Assembly: GCA_019155205.2 (NCBI GenBank)
Contig: JAHNZQ020000049.1
Coordinates: forward strand, 785,019 to 849,018
Direction: 5' to 3'
Source of the DNA: Gracilaria vermiculophylla
Taxonomy: Eukaryota; Rhodophyta; Florideophyceae; Gracilariales; Gracilariaceae
Length of the DNA stretch: 64,000 nucleotides
The first letter of the stretch is position 1; each line of letters opens with the position of its first letter. A model generated the notes under the pieces. The model was not told the DNA's origin and did no database searches. It worked only from the letters and a program-made list of their open reading frames with translations. Positions 52,727 through 64,000 of this stretch are shown here, piece by piece. The translations under genes were made by a program, and so were the position numbers.

Positions 52727-55700
52727 CTATGTGGAGAGGCGTTTCCGCACAAGATTGGCGTGGTAGCGCCTAAGAAAGTTCTCCGGGACATGTTCGGGAG
52801 AGTTTTCCGTGTCGTCCTTTGAGTTGTACCCATACTAGTGGACGCGGTACAGTATTTCTGCAGGGGTTTGTCGATTGGAGATGATATGGTCCATCGCGTA
52901 GCGGATGTCACCTTCAGAGGTTAGGATGGCATCGGGAGCCTACGGTAATGGTTCACCAAGATCGGTGATGCGGTTTCCAGTATTCCGTGGTGTCGTCGCG
53001 CCTGAGGTGGTAGGATGAGGACGTTCCGCGCGTTGTCCCTGAGGTGGGGTGGCAGACATTTCTGAGAGGCTGGGCGTCGGGAATTTCGAAACCCTATCAT
53101 GGGAGACGATGTCTCTGAGCCCGTTCACCTCAATGGCGACAGTATATCTATAGGTGGCCAGGACTTTGCAGTGCCCTGAGGTGGTCGGCGCTAACCTGCG
53201 CGTGATGTCCGGCGGTTCGTCGGATGTTTCCCCGGTTTTATCAAATAAAACCTCGTCGCCTTTCTTCAGATGATGGTCGTCCATCACCTTTCGGTCGAAG
53301 TCATGTTTTTATCTCCTCTGCGAGGCGTTGAGTTTCTCCTTTGCGAGGGAGAGTGCGTTCTTATACCACCTCTGGATGGAGCGTCTGGCTTGCGCCGCTG
53401 TCGGCACCTGTGGCCTATCCACCGGGGGCGCCGTGGCGCGTGCCGCAATGACGGCACTTGGCGGGATGCCCGAGAGCACCAGATTGAAAGTAGCGGTCCC
53501 CATGGATCGGTGCCTCTGCAGGTTGTATGCATACGTGAGGTGGCCCACATATGCGTCCTGATCCTTCTGGTGGTCCGCCACGTAGTGCTCCAGCCTCGAG
53601 GCGATGGTCTTGTTAAACCCTTCCGCCTGTCCGTTTGTCTGGGGGCGATAAGCAGTTGTACACAACTGTTTCATTCCCAGTATTCCGGAGACAGCATTGA
53701 AGAGAATTGCCGCGGACTGGAGGCCATTTTCCGTGAGGAGGTACAACGGAATCCTGTAGAGGTAAACTCAATGCTCCATAAAGGCGTCGGCAATCACTAC
53801 TGCAGTGGTGCTCCGGAGGGGAATGGCACGCGTGATCTTCGAGAAGCGATCCGTGATCACGAGTCTAAATCGGCGCCCTCGCTCCGTCTCGGGGAGAGGA
53901 CCCAAGATGTCTATGGCCACAAACTCCAACGGTCCTGAAGGTGGGAACAGAGTGAGCGGCGTCCGGTGTTTCCGTATACTCCCCCTAGTGGCTACTCAGG
54001 AATAGCAATCCGCCACCGTTCGGAAGGCGTCGTTAGCCATGTTCGGCCAATAGAACTCCCTCCGCATTTTGAAATACATCCGAGATCCACCGGGGTGCCC
54101 GCCGAGGCGAGGATAGTGGGAGAGATACAGCACCCTTGCCCGTAGCTTCGTCGGGACAACCTTTTGGAGAGCTCCATTTAGGGGGGCGCGGAGTACAAGC
54201 ACGCCGTCTCAGTCGACGTCGAATGACGATGTCAAACTCCCCACAGTGGCGAAGCACTCCTTGTAGTACGCATCTATACTCTGTTCCTTCAGGAACTCCG
54301 CTACAGTGATGGGGAGAACTTCTTTCTCTTCCTCAACAAGAGCCATCACCTCAGGGAGTCCACTACACCTTCCTCCAGGTTCACAGCGTTCCAAAAATTG
54401 TCCATCGGATCGTTCATTCCCGTCGGCATCTTGGATGACCAGACACGGGATTTTGTCCTCCAAAGGTGTTTTGTCCTCTCTCTCGGTGGAGATTCGCGAG
54501 AGCGCGTCCGCTGCCTGGTGTTTAATGCCAAGACGGTGGAGGATATCAAACTCGAACTCCAGGAGGCGCAGCCTCCACTTTTCCAGGCGACCGGAAGCAT
54601 CCGTCAAAGACAGGGTTCATTTCAATGGTTCGTGGTCTGTCCTTGAGGTGTAACGCGCGCCTTCGAGGTATGGGCGTAAAATCAAAACCGCACACACGAT
54701 GGCAAGACATTCGCGCTGCGAATTGGAGTAGTTCCGTTCCGTAGGTGTGAGACTGCCACTCCAATATCCGATGGGTTGAAATCCATCTTCCAGTTGCTCC
54801 TGTAGGAGGGCAAATCCGATCTGGTATTTACAGGCGTCAGTGTCAAGCACCATTCGGCCGTGCCGCTTCGGAAGAACCAAGATCGGTGGTTCTGTTAGTC
54901 CCCTCTTTAGGGTGTGAAAGGCTTCAAACTCCTCGTCCGTCGAGATCCCCAATTGCGTCGCCGTGTTTTTCTCCAAGAGGGGACTTTACGGCGCCGCTAT
55001 ACGGGAAAGATTCGGTACAAACCTCTGGAAGACGTTACAAAATCCCAGGAAGGAGCGGAGCTCCGTCTGGTTTGTGGGAGGGTGAGCTTCCTTGATGGCG
55101 TCCTGAGTTTTTGTAGAAACCCGTAGGCGGCCCGGGAGCACCACGTGTCTCAGGTAGTCCACCGTACACTTGAAAAAGAACCCATTCTCCAGCTTCAAGG
55201 TAAGTCCAGCATCGTTTAGGAGGTGGACTACGTTCTTCACATGAATGAAGTGCTCCTCCACGCTGCGGGAATATATGATGACATCATCGATACATACCAA
55301 GACGTACTGCCACTTAACCTTTGACAGGATTATTTTTACCGCTCGTTGGAACGTAGCGGGTGCATTCTTTAGTCCAAATGACCTCCTCAGGAATCTGAAG
55401 ATCCCACAGTGCGAGGTGAAAGTTATCTTATCCTTACCGTAGTCGTCCATCTCAATCTGCCAGTAGCCACTGTTGGCATCCAGCGTGGAGAAGACGGACG
55501 CGTCGCCTAGGGAGTCAATGCATTCATCCATACGGGGTATCGGGTACGAATCACGTACCATCACCTCGTTGAGGCATCTGTAGTCAATACAGAATTTTAA
55601 AGAGCCATCTTTCTTCTTGACAAACACCATCTAGGAGGCCCATTTGGAATTGGAAGGCTCTCTAAATTTCTTCTCCAGCACCCGGTAGACCTCATCGCGT

Positions 55701-56752
55701 TCGAAATCGCCCGCATGGGGTCCGGCACTCCTCGGGAGTTGATGTACCTGTTTCCCATTGGGTGTGAGCTGGATTCTGTGCTTGGCCAGTCTGACCTGAC
55801 CCAGGTGACCAGACCACATGTCCTCGAAGGCCTATATCATCTCCACTATCCTCTGGCGATACCCTTCGAAATCCTCGACAATTCGGAGCTTTTCTTGCCA
55901 CAGGGCAGGATTCTCTTCCTCTGGAGCCGTGGAAGTCTCTACCGCCTCCGTAATGACGATTCCATCGCGGTCCGCAAGGTCTTCCGAACGAGGAAGATGA
56001 GCCGGTCCTGCAGGGGCGGGTAGTGCCAGACCGAGAACAATTTCTTTCTGGAGCCCTAACGGCAACACCTTCAGGTTGGCGAGCATAAACCTGAAGGGAA
56101 TGTTCTGTATTATTCCCATAACACCGTTCGCCATCATAGAGTGCTGCTTCGTCTCCAGGTGTGGACTCTCCTGTAGGAATGAAAGGCCAGATGCAGAGGT
56201 CTGCACCCAAACTCCGGCCTGACTCCTCGCGGGTATTTCGATGCTCTTCACCACTCGAAGCTTACTCGACTGCGTCTCTTCTGGAAGATTACCCACGTGA
56301 CGCGCGTTGGCGTCCGGTCCTGGAGATGCGGACACGATAACTACTGGGGCGGGGTCGTGAAACGTCACCTTCTGCAGGCGTGGGTAGATTCCACTTACAT
56401 ACCGATCCACAAAGGAAGTGCCCGATATGCATTGTGCGGCAAAGTTGGTCGCCGCGAGTAACCACACTTTCACCTGTTAGGAGCCCAACCGGAGGTACAG
56501 AGGGATTGCTCCAAGGATGGTCAATGCTCGACGCGACGCATCGCACACCGTAAGGAGCTTGTCAGTCCTCAAAAAGCCGAGAGCAGACCGCGGGAGCACG
56601 TCGACGTGCACCAGACTGGAGCCGGCTCCGGTATCAAGGATAGCACGAACCGTGGTGTAGGCGAGCGGGGAACATCCTATAGAGGCTAATACCATGTACC
56701 TCTCACGGTGGAGCGTGCAAACCGAGTCCTGAAGGATGTCGAATGGGTCCAA
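52727..56752 (-). pseudogene. gypsy-3 pol: protease, RT, RNase H, integrase, chromodomain
   Basis: A single phase with stops only, no frameshift noticed: for example TAA/TAG at 56,477, 55,832, 55,631 and 54,986, and further ones in integrase. Protease VRAILDTGAGSSLV; RT VFVKKKDGSLKFCIDYRCLN, FSTLDANSGYW, FGLKNAPATFQRA and VCIDDVIIYS (the Tyr of YIDD is Cys); RNase H MVLDTDACKYQIG and RTDHEPLK; integrase HYPRLGGHPGGS, CYS-stop where CYSCA is expected, AIDILGPLPE, LLTENGLQ (second Asp to Glu) and TNGQAEGFN (expected ERFN). It ends with the chromodomain IRYAMDHIISNRQTP...GYNSKDD and stop at 52,727. The product would reverse-transcribe and integrate the element. Confidence 0.88.
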
Positions 56753-57836
56753 CGGGATTGGGGGGAATGCCGATTCTGCGTCGATGGTGCAGACGGCTTC
56801 TCCCCCTTTCCTAAAGGCGACCTCGGTGGAGCTCAGGCTTGATGAAAAAGAGCCAAGTGGAGCCTCTATGCGTAGTTCTTAAGGTTTTCCTGGTTGGAGA
56901 GGGGCTGAGTTCCAGTCGGGGACGGTTTCTGCGGTTGTGCATCGCAATGCAACGTGTTCCCTGAAGGTGCAACCGAATTGGACACCGGCACCTTCGCTGC
57001 AGGTGCAAGTGACAGTGAAACAGGCTGCACTCCCAGGGGAGCACGGTAACCGTAGTTTACTTGAGGGGATCCGATGTCGCGATACGCGGTTCGATAACTT
57101 TCATTCTCCGTTGGTGTGTCCTTCAGGTCCTGGAAGTTTTTCTCTCGTTCCTGCAGGATAGCGGCCCTCATTGCAGGGGTGAGAGTAGTACAGTATACGG
57201 GCTCTGGTGACAAGAAATTCTTGGAAGTCGGTGGGTACTCTCAAGTAATCAAAAATCGGACATCTCAGTAGGATCCTGTCGAGGCGTACGAAGTGGGAGA
57301 CGAGAGTGTCCTCGTCCTAGACGGTTCGCTTTGAGAGGAGGCGTCTGTGAGGGCTAGGGCCTCTTACTCTCCTTCGAGCGATAGCTCGACGATCTCTTTC
57401 GAGGTGCTAAAGTCCAATTTCAGGAGCGTGAGCTCGTCGGCATTCTCCAACGTCAGGGCGGATGCCTGACGGGTCCTAGAGGCCGCCGATTTGGTCGAAA
57501 GTAGAGTATGGGCGCGGCCAGCGGCACGGTTGGTATCTCCATAGGATTCAGCGAAACGCGCTAATTCGGCTTAGGTAGTCTTTGGGTGCGTTGTAAGGTT
57601 ATTACGCACCCCCGTGCGTATCGAGGGGAGAAGTCCCTCGGAAAATAACGACTTCAACAGCCGTTCGGAGTACACGTTCCCACACCGTAGGGCCTTGGTC
57701 CATAGCTTCTTTGAGAACTCCGTCTATGTCATTCCCGTTTTCTGCCTATAGGAACTGACTTCAGCATCAGCATCAGCTATCATTTTGTCCGTGGCGAACC
57801 TTTTAAAAAGGAAGTTGACTACCTCCGGGTACGTCG

Positions 57837-59174
57837 TCAAAATCTCCGTTCCAGGATCATCCACAGTGGTGCTCTCTCCGGTGAGGCGCGGCTGTACCAG
57901 CGAGTGGGCTTGGTCTGTGAAGTAGAATTGAAAACACTATACGGCGGTACCTTCATGGACAACATTTGTATTACATGCTGAACGGAAGCGCGCGTGAGAA
58001 AATTCAACACCGAGATGAGGTCTTCGCCTGATAATGAGTGCTTCTTCATTTGAATATCCATGGGGCGCTGGATCTTCGTGAGTCTTTTAGCGACCGACGC
58101 GTCGTAAAGAGTGGGGCGATCATTCAACCTGTACCTGTCATAATCCACACCTTTGGTGAAGAGGTCGTTAGGCGGGACGACCTTCCCGACCCTTCTGCTC
58201 CTCTCCTTGGGACTCTTACTGTCCAACAAGCTGGAGCTGTCCACGGATTCGGAGTCTGAGCTTCTCTCCGAATTGGTGTTTTGCTTTCTTTTTTTCTCCC
58301 TCCGTTTCTTTCGGCGTCTTTTTTTAAGGTGGTCAGGGTTACTGACGATACCCCTGTTATTGCAATCCACTCGAAGAGTATCCTGTACTTCTCTACTTGG
58401 GTGAATTCCTTCGCGACCGGTATCCTGTCCTCCTCCGCGGGGCATCAGGTCCAGATGCTGTATAGCAAGATTCCTGAGGTGATCCCGTTTCCCTGCGGCA
58501 GTATTCTTTCCTCCTCTGGCGTAAGGGGTGGCAATATCTTGTCCTTCTCTTCCCGGGGTCACCTTACGTGTTGATAGAGAGAACCTCTTCTGTATGGAAG
58601 AATAACTTTGAAACGCCGCTACGGGGAGCATCTGCGCGGTTTGGGAGCGGTCCTTCGCACGGATATCATCTGAGATCACCTCGGGGAAAAGATCGGAATC
58701 CAGCAAAGCATCCACAGCACGGTGAGCGCTCTCCGTTGCGATGTCCTCCACAAGAGCGTGGCGGCGCGTTCCGATGTGGGCTTCAAAACCTGCAGGTATT
58801 CTTTCAAACAGCTCTTGAAAGAGCCAAGCCGTAAGGCGTGGGGCCAGAGAGTGCCGGAGGGAGTTAGCCTCCGGGTGTTTCCGTCCCTGCAGCTCCTGAG
58901 GTGGTGACTGCAATGTAGTGTGCCGTTCTTTAACCTCCACATCGGCGTTCTTCAAAAGTGTCGCGGGGGATTCCGCTTGCCTCCATTCATGTATCCTCCT
59001 AAGGCGATTCCTGAAACGCTCCGCAGAGAAGCCAGAATTCCGAAGAAAACTTTCAGGGTCCTCCAGTGTGGCGGTCATCTCCTGGGGAGCGCTGCGCGTG
59101 CTGCGCCCACCAAGGGAGTCGGTTGCTTGAGGATCCTTTAGGGGGGATTCCATTGCATGTTCTGAGAGGTTCAC
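57837..59174 (-). pseudogene. gypsy-3 gag
   Basis: 445 codons open from MNLSEHAMESPLKDPQATDS. It keeps the basic stretch (RRRKKRREKKRKQ) and VLNFLTR, then shifts frame at about 57,970 so the capsid end (corresponding to FRSACNTNGSNEG in gypsy-1) is read out of phase. The decayed zinc-knuckle-like segment follows at 56,866-57,213 (SPEPVYCTTLTPAMRAAI). It confirms that the stops in the gypsy-1 gag are recent losses in that copy. Confidence 0.8.
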
Positions 59175-59330
59175 ACAGGAATAGTTCGGGGGTGATTTTC
59201 GTCCACTTCCGAATCACCCTAAAGAAGGACTTCACTGCTGAGGTTCAATCGTGGCAAACTAGAAACACGGTTCTGCTGCGACTTGTGCGAATCCTTTAGA
59301 AACTGTGAACTTCTAAGTCGGGAGACGAGT

Positions 59331-59885
59331 TGTGGTACTCTCAGCCCTCCTCTCGAGGTAGTAAACCACAACGTCCGTTTGAAGTTTTGGTTAACTCCAA
59401 AATTGTGTGTTCCAAAAGTTGGTCTCCGGTATCTGCTGTCGCGAGCCGAGGGAATTCTTAAAGGGAATCGGCAAACACCAAGTGGAGGGGGAGGTTCACT
59501 GGGCAAACAATGCTCCTACAGGCGCTGCTATGATGCGACCTGGGAATCGGCGGCTTAGAAACCTGAGGTTGATCGACGAGAGTCTCCAACGGGAAACGTA
59601 GATGAAGACTGAAGGGTGCTTGTATTTACTTCCCCAGAGACGGAGCTCAACCGGTAGATTAAGTATCAAGCCGGGAGCCCGCCTCAGTAGGTCTTACTAC
59701 TGTGGTAATTACCTGCGTAAATTAACTAAAATAAATAATAAGTCTACCGTCCCTTAAGAATACTGTAGCGTACGCAGGCAGAATTATGCACCATTTGGTT
59801 CAGTTAATCAAATACGAGCCCTCCTGAGAATGATTATCCCAGAAGGCCACACCACCGTATCTCCCTTAGGAGCCGCTGTACTACA
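59331..59885 (-). repeat. gypsy-3 5' LTR
   Basis: 555 bp, TGTGGTACTC to CTGTACTACA on the plus strand, followed by GCATC. The internal side carries the primer-binding-site candidate TCGTCTCCCGACTT read on the minus strand. Confidence 0.9.
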
Positions 59886-60069
59886 GCATCAAGGATAGAT
59901 TGGTGTACGAAGAAAGAGGTGAAAGGAAGATAATTTTACATTCTCTCGGTCTGATATTCAATTTACGCACGAGACTTGTAGGGATTAATCAGATCTTAAG
60001 AACGTTCATGCCTCACCTCAGTGTTGAAGCCAATGAGTTCATACTTAACCTGAACCAACCATCTTATTA
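59886..60069 (+). pseudogene. PIF/Harbinger-like transposase, 3' part
   Basis: Continues the frame of 47,276-48,368 exactly across the GCATC target site: FPRIKDRLVYEERGERK, LRTRLVGINQILRTFMPHL, then a stop at 60,067-60,069. The 'GINQI' ending is typical of one Harbinger-related transposase group. Confidence 0.8.
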
Positions 60070-60311
60070 AAGTTCAACGTACTGTGTATGACTCACTGCA
60101 TTCTGTTGTCTTCGGAGGAAGGTCCTTCAGACCTCTGTCGCTTTCGGAAGTCCTCGGACATTAGAACTAACAACATTTTCATAAAAGATCCATTGCTTTT
60201 TCGATCCTCTTGGCGGCAAGCTTTTTCTCCCGCACGATCCTCTTCTCGCCTGAACCTCTTTTCCTATCTTCTCTCCCGTTCGACCGAGCGTTCAGCTTCC
60301 CTCCTTACACG

Positions 60312-61217
60312 TTATTCCTCTCTTTTCTCGAGATCTTGAAGCAGTTGTAGTTCTAAGATTTCGAGCAAGTCATTCTCTTTTGGTTTTGTACGTTCACGAC
60401 GATTAACGAAAGCTCTTGGAGTTATTATGCTAGACGGAGTTGGTTCACGACCTAATGAATCGCATCCATTAGGCATTGTAACATTACTCGGTAATTCTGT
60501 TTGGATAATGTCCTCCTGCTCTCCGTCTGCACATGCATCAGGGAGCTCGTTTGCCTCATCACCTAAGCGAAAATCAGCCCTCTCAGTCATTAGCCCCCTT
60601 TTTTAGACCCATTTGACGTCGCTAGAAATCATCGAATCTCCAGTCGGGATGCGCTTGCGATGTAAACAGGAAAACTTTCGCTAAAGGGATTCCAATGTCC
60701 GACGTTCTCCGGGATATCTATCATTATGCAATGTTATGCCGTGGTCCCATTTTTCTTGACATAGCAGCAAATTAGTTTCCAACAATTCTAACAAACTTTC
60801 AACTTCCTGTAGACTAAACCCCGATCCTCCACTTTCTGCCGAATTTGAACGCCTATTCGTCCCTAAGATGGCATTTTGTGGAGCTCTTGTAGGTCGCTCT
60901 TGCCGAGTAGCATGACAGGGAGGCACACGAAATGGAAACTGTGTGTCGTCATGTCTAGAAAGAACAGATGCAGTTTGGTTTCTGTATGGAGCGTATTGCG
61001 GTGGTGATGGATTAGAAGAGAATCCAGAACGATTTTCTCTTTGAGAAAAGACAGAAGGTGAAGCGTCATCATCTGTTGGCATGCGAGCACGGTTGCAGGG
61101 TTGGCGTAGTGGGACCTCTGCTTGTGTTTGGAAATTGCCAATGAAATCGGTGTCTCTGTCTGACGGGGAGTGAGATCTCTGGTTTGATACCGCATTTGGG
61201 CCATGGGCGGTGTCCAC
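60312..61217 (-). pseudogene. PIF/Harbinger-like element second protein (Myb/SANT-like)
   Basis: Convergent with the transposase. One phase with TAG at 60,681-60,683 and TAA at 60,603-60,605. The N-terminal half is low-complexity and hydrophilic. The DNA-binding region reads FSLQEVESLLELLETNLLLC, WDHGITLHNDRYPGERRTLE, and after the stop KFSCLHRKRIPTGDS. This matches the Myb-like protein that PIF/Harbinger elements encode as partner for transposase nuclear import and DNA binding (LhxKKIPTGDP pattern). The C-terminal part is a charged helix (RRERTKPKENDLLEILELQL). It supports reading 47.3-61.2 kb as one autonomous element. Confidence 0.65.
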
Positions 61218-62253
61218 TGCGGTGGGACAAATTAAAAATGCCAGAGGGAATGCCTTTTTAACGCCAGCAGCTGAAGTGCGAAATACAGAATATGACTACA
61301 CCCGTGTGGGGGTGGGGTAGATTGATACGTTTTGAGCCAGGATATACACGTGTAACCCATTTACTATTTGTGTATCGTACACACTTAACCTCGTACGGTG
61401 AAGAACTTGCGACAAATTCCATAATTGTGTATGCACAAACTGCAAGACTGATTAAATCGTAGGTCGTTTGTGTAGGAATAAAATGTAATTTTCTGTTTTC
61501 AGGTTATACCCAATGCATGAGCCTGTCGTACAAATCATCCGAAAAAGCATTTTAGGCGTTTAAAAAACACAGAGTTGTTTTAAAATCAAATTTGAAATGC
61601 TTTTCAAAAACAAAAACGACTCTCATAGATTTTAGTCATTGTGAAACTGGCTTTTTATTTCTTCAGCAGTGTCAGAATTTTCAAAATACAAATATTCAGG
61701 TGGTTCTTATTTATGCACACCATCTGAATATGGAATTAAAATGTTATCATGAGAGAGATTGCCAAAACTGACATCAACGCAAAGCTGTTCTAATACCTTT
61801 TATAAGCTGTAAAACAACTCATACCTAATTTTTTTGTGTAAATCGCATGGTATCACGCTCTTATTTAATATCAAAGTACGGGAAATTTACAGTGGCAAAT
61901 GTATCAAAAATCAAAATGCGCCGATATCTCTTTGCATTTTAGAGACGTCATTGTTCCATTATTTACCGTTGAACTTCTTTTTCCCAATTAATTTATTAAA
62001 CTTTCATGCAAAACATATCATATGCCTGGCCTTGATTCTAAAACATGATTTGTCTTTTCCTGATGAATCTCTGTTACTCATCTAAAAAAAGTCCTAAACT
62101 GCAGACTTTGAAGTGAAAATTTTGATAGTAAATAAAAACATAAAAATGTATCGAATATAACATCATACGCTTTATAGTCCAACAGCCCACAGCCAGGACA
62201 CCGCCACGATGACAATGTGGATCTTGCTCTACCGAAGGCAATCCAGCTGCAAA
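61218..62253. other. AT-rich sequence, no gene seen
   Basis: No recognisable frame. It may include the right end of the Harbinger-like element; I could not identify a terminal repeat with confidence. Confidence 0.5.
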
Positions 62254-62615
62254 AGCCCTCTCGAGGGTACAGCACGACTATGTCAGATGATATGGAGCGG
62301 AGCTTTCTTTTCTGCATTTAGCCGGAGAGGCTTAGGAAACAGATCCTCACAAAGTACGTGTATGATACGCGTCCCCGTCACCCAAGGAGGGATAAAAAAG
62401 GAGAAAGCGCGTCCGCCAGGATCGGGCGATCCAATGGTAGTAAGTTTTCCACGGCAATGGGGAAAGAAAAGCCAAGATGTAAGTCGACATCAAAGCTGGT
62501 GATCTAGACCTTGTACAGGAGAGCTTAGTATAACTGGTAATTAATATTCCCCAGTATGGGCGGTCTCAGCGGCAATACGGGTGCGGTACGGTATGCCACT
62601 GGATATTACTGAATG
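62254..62615 (+). repeat. dispersed non-coding repeat, copy 2
   Basis: Aligned by eye with 2,874-3,240 in the same orientation, starting AGCCCTCTCGAGGG. See copy 1. Confidence 0.5.
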
Positions 62616-63485
62616 ATGGCTATATTACGCGGTGTGCTGTAGCGCGAGGAAGGGAGGCACCCGAGTTCAATTAGACACCTGCCTCGTCGACATCTGTCTA
62701 CTGAACGAACTACGTGCCTTTACGATGTCTGGCGGGTGGTGTTGTAGCACCTGCACCGACAGTATCTTGTACGTTCTCTACGGCGCATATGCTGACAGAT
62801 TGGCAAACAGTGCGTGTCCACGGCGCGTAGGTTGACAATATGCGAACTATCCATGTATGCTTGAATGCCAGTAAACGACCTTGCACGAGTCCGCTTATCA
62901 GCACGACACGTGGCAGGTTAAAGTTTCAGATCCGGAACCATGGTTGTCTTTAACGAAAAGGGGGGACCTCAGCGGCGCTGGCGCCTTCAAGAACGTCACT
63001 GTTGTGAGACGTGTGCTATTTAAAACTACGCAAGGTTACCTGTTTTGAGATGGTTTGCTGCAACCGCAAGTCCATTAAGAAGTACAAGTTTTAGCTATGC
63101 TTTAGTGCGCATTTGCAATTTTCAGCACGGATGAAACCATACCACGCTCATCCGAGGGGATGCCGGGGCACAAATAGAAAAGACTAATTCTAGAACTAAA
63201 AGAGTGGATGGTATCGTCAGCGAGCATGGGCTGCTAACTCAGCCTTGTGCTTAACTGTTCGACCGATCTAATCCGCATTTGTAGACACTTCTTCACATTA
63301 TAAACGAATACATTGATCAGACTGTGACAGTTATGGGCTCAAAAGGGTCTGCATCAGCGATGTCCTACGATAGTTTTCGTTGTGCCCCAAAATTCGTCAC
63401 AAATGCTACTTCAAAAGTTCGGTACTGCGATGGATTGCGTTAATAAATGTGAATGATAAAAAAAATTCGCCAAATCTGATAACAA
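62616..63485. other. no gene recognised
   Basis: Only short frames. Possibly the continuation of the repeat on the left and decayed element sequence on the right. Confidence 0.5.
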
Positions 63486-63710
63486 ATGAAAAGCTATTGT
63501 GAAGCTGCAGGTTACCTAATCTATATTTCATGCACCAGGACAGCACAAAATATGCTTACCGAGGTCGCAATGGCTGTGCTTCTTGCACCTGACAGATTTT
63601 CAGAAGACACTAGTAACGAGCGACTTGCTGACAGTTTTCTAGAGTTAATTAAGAAAATTAGCCTTACAGATTCATTTAAGTGGAAAGATGATTTATTGAC
63701 TGTCATTTAG
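63486..63710 (+). pseudogene. possible copia pol fragment (end of RT)
   Basis: CEAAGYLIYISCTRTAQNML followed by VAMAVLLAPDRF fits the copia pattern 'YrxaxGsLxYlsxxTRPDi..aV...s.f...P..xH' that links RT and RNase H. It is short, decayed, and without context on either side; 63,711-64,000 shows nothing recognisable. Confidence 0.4.
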
Positions 63711-64000
63711 GAATGGTAGCGTATACCATACGAGAAATTATCTTCAATTGCAATCGGTATTTCAGATGCAGTTGCGTGACATGCCATGTTGGATGAATTG
63801 CCTATACTGTCACTGATACCCAAATGTTCCGGGGACCATGGGCTGTGTTGGATGTTGACTCTGTGTGTCAGAGAAACCTATTTGCTGTCTCTGAGATGTG
63901 AAGTATGTTGATGCTTTATGCACTTGGAAAAAGACGGATTTTTGTTGGTACAAGTGTGCAGCTGTGTTATTCGGAACGTTGTTAACTACTACATGGTTTC

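Larger units (their letters stand above)
48369..59885 (-). mobile_element. gypsy-3: chromovirus sister of gypsy-1, inserted in the Harbinger-like transposase
   Basis: 11.5 kb, minus strand. The 3' LTR is at 48,369-48,922 and the 5' LTR at 59,331-59,885, flanked by a perfect 5-bp target duplication GCATC (48,364-48,368 and 59,886-59,890). The gene order equals gypsy-1. It is longer because a 2.07-kb pogo-like transposon sits at 49,883-51,956; without it the element is about 9.44 kb. gag is almost fully open and pol stays in one phase with about nine in-frame stops. Confidence 0.92.

Noticed and set aside
53270..53938. 222-residue plus-strand frame antisense to gypsy-3 integrase (and its counterpart at 14,796-15,224 minus)
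   Set aside because: It mirrors conserved pol coding sequence, so its openness and conservation follow from the sense frame; unlike the frame near the 3' LTR there is no independent support.
1..64000. CRISPR arrays, tRNA/rRNA genes, bacterial promoters or operons
   Set aside because: None seen; the content is eukaryotic, with LTR and DNA transposons and single genes.

Overview
The window looks like nuclear DNA of a eukaryote. The host genes I can support are intron-poor, and most of the rest is stacked, decaying transposable elements. The host genes are an animal-type haem peroxidase and three secreted von Willebrand factor A (vWA) proteins. Together with the retroelement types (chromodomain Ty3/gypsy elements, and a copia type resembling the GalEa-like group known from aquatic animals and red algae), this suggests a florideophyte red alga such as Chondrus. 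That assignment is inference; no rRNA, tRNA or organelle marker is present to test it.

Layout. 1-1.43 kb: piggyBac-type transposase remnant running off the left edge. 1.4-7.35 kb: decayed repeats and minus-strand copia remnants. 7,347-22,478: a Ty3/gypsy chromovirus (here gypsy-2) split by a second one (gypsy-1, 8,884-18,198). 23,210-34,070: a minus-strand copia element (copia-2) whose RNase H is interrupted by a solo LTR and whose 5' LTR is split by another copia element (copia-3, 28,739-34,050). 34.1-44.6 kb: a host-gene island with three related secreted vWA genes and a haem peroxidase cut off by a 100-N assembly gap. 44.7-47.2 kb: a DNA transposon with terminal inverted repeats and one long reading frame. 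47.28-61.2 kb: a PIF/Harbinger-like element (transposase on +, Myb-like protein on -) split by gypsy-3 (48,369-59,885), which itself carries a pogo/Tigger-like transposon (49,883-51,956). 61-64 kb: non-coding sequence, a second copy of a dispersed repeat, and a copia reverse-transcriptase fragment.

The insertion order can be read from target-site duplications (GCATC, AATAC, TTAGC, TA and a near-match TATG) and from reading frames that are interrupted exactly at them. gypsy-1 and gypsy-3 are members of one family and act as controls for each other: the pogo insertion site in gypsy-3 is present empty in gypsy-1, and both carry the same antisense reading frame between pol and the 3' LTR. Nearly every element gene carries stops or frameshifts, so the elements are treated as pseudogenes. 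The vWA genes are intact and the peroxidase is intact as far as it is visible. No operons, CRISPR arrays, tRNA or rRNA genes were seen.
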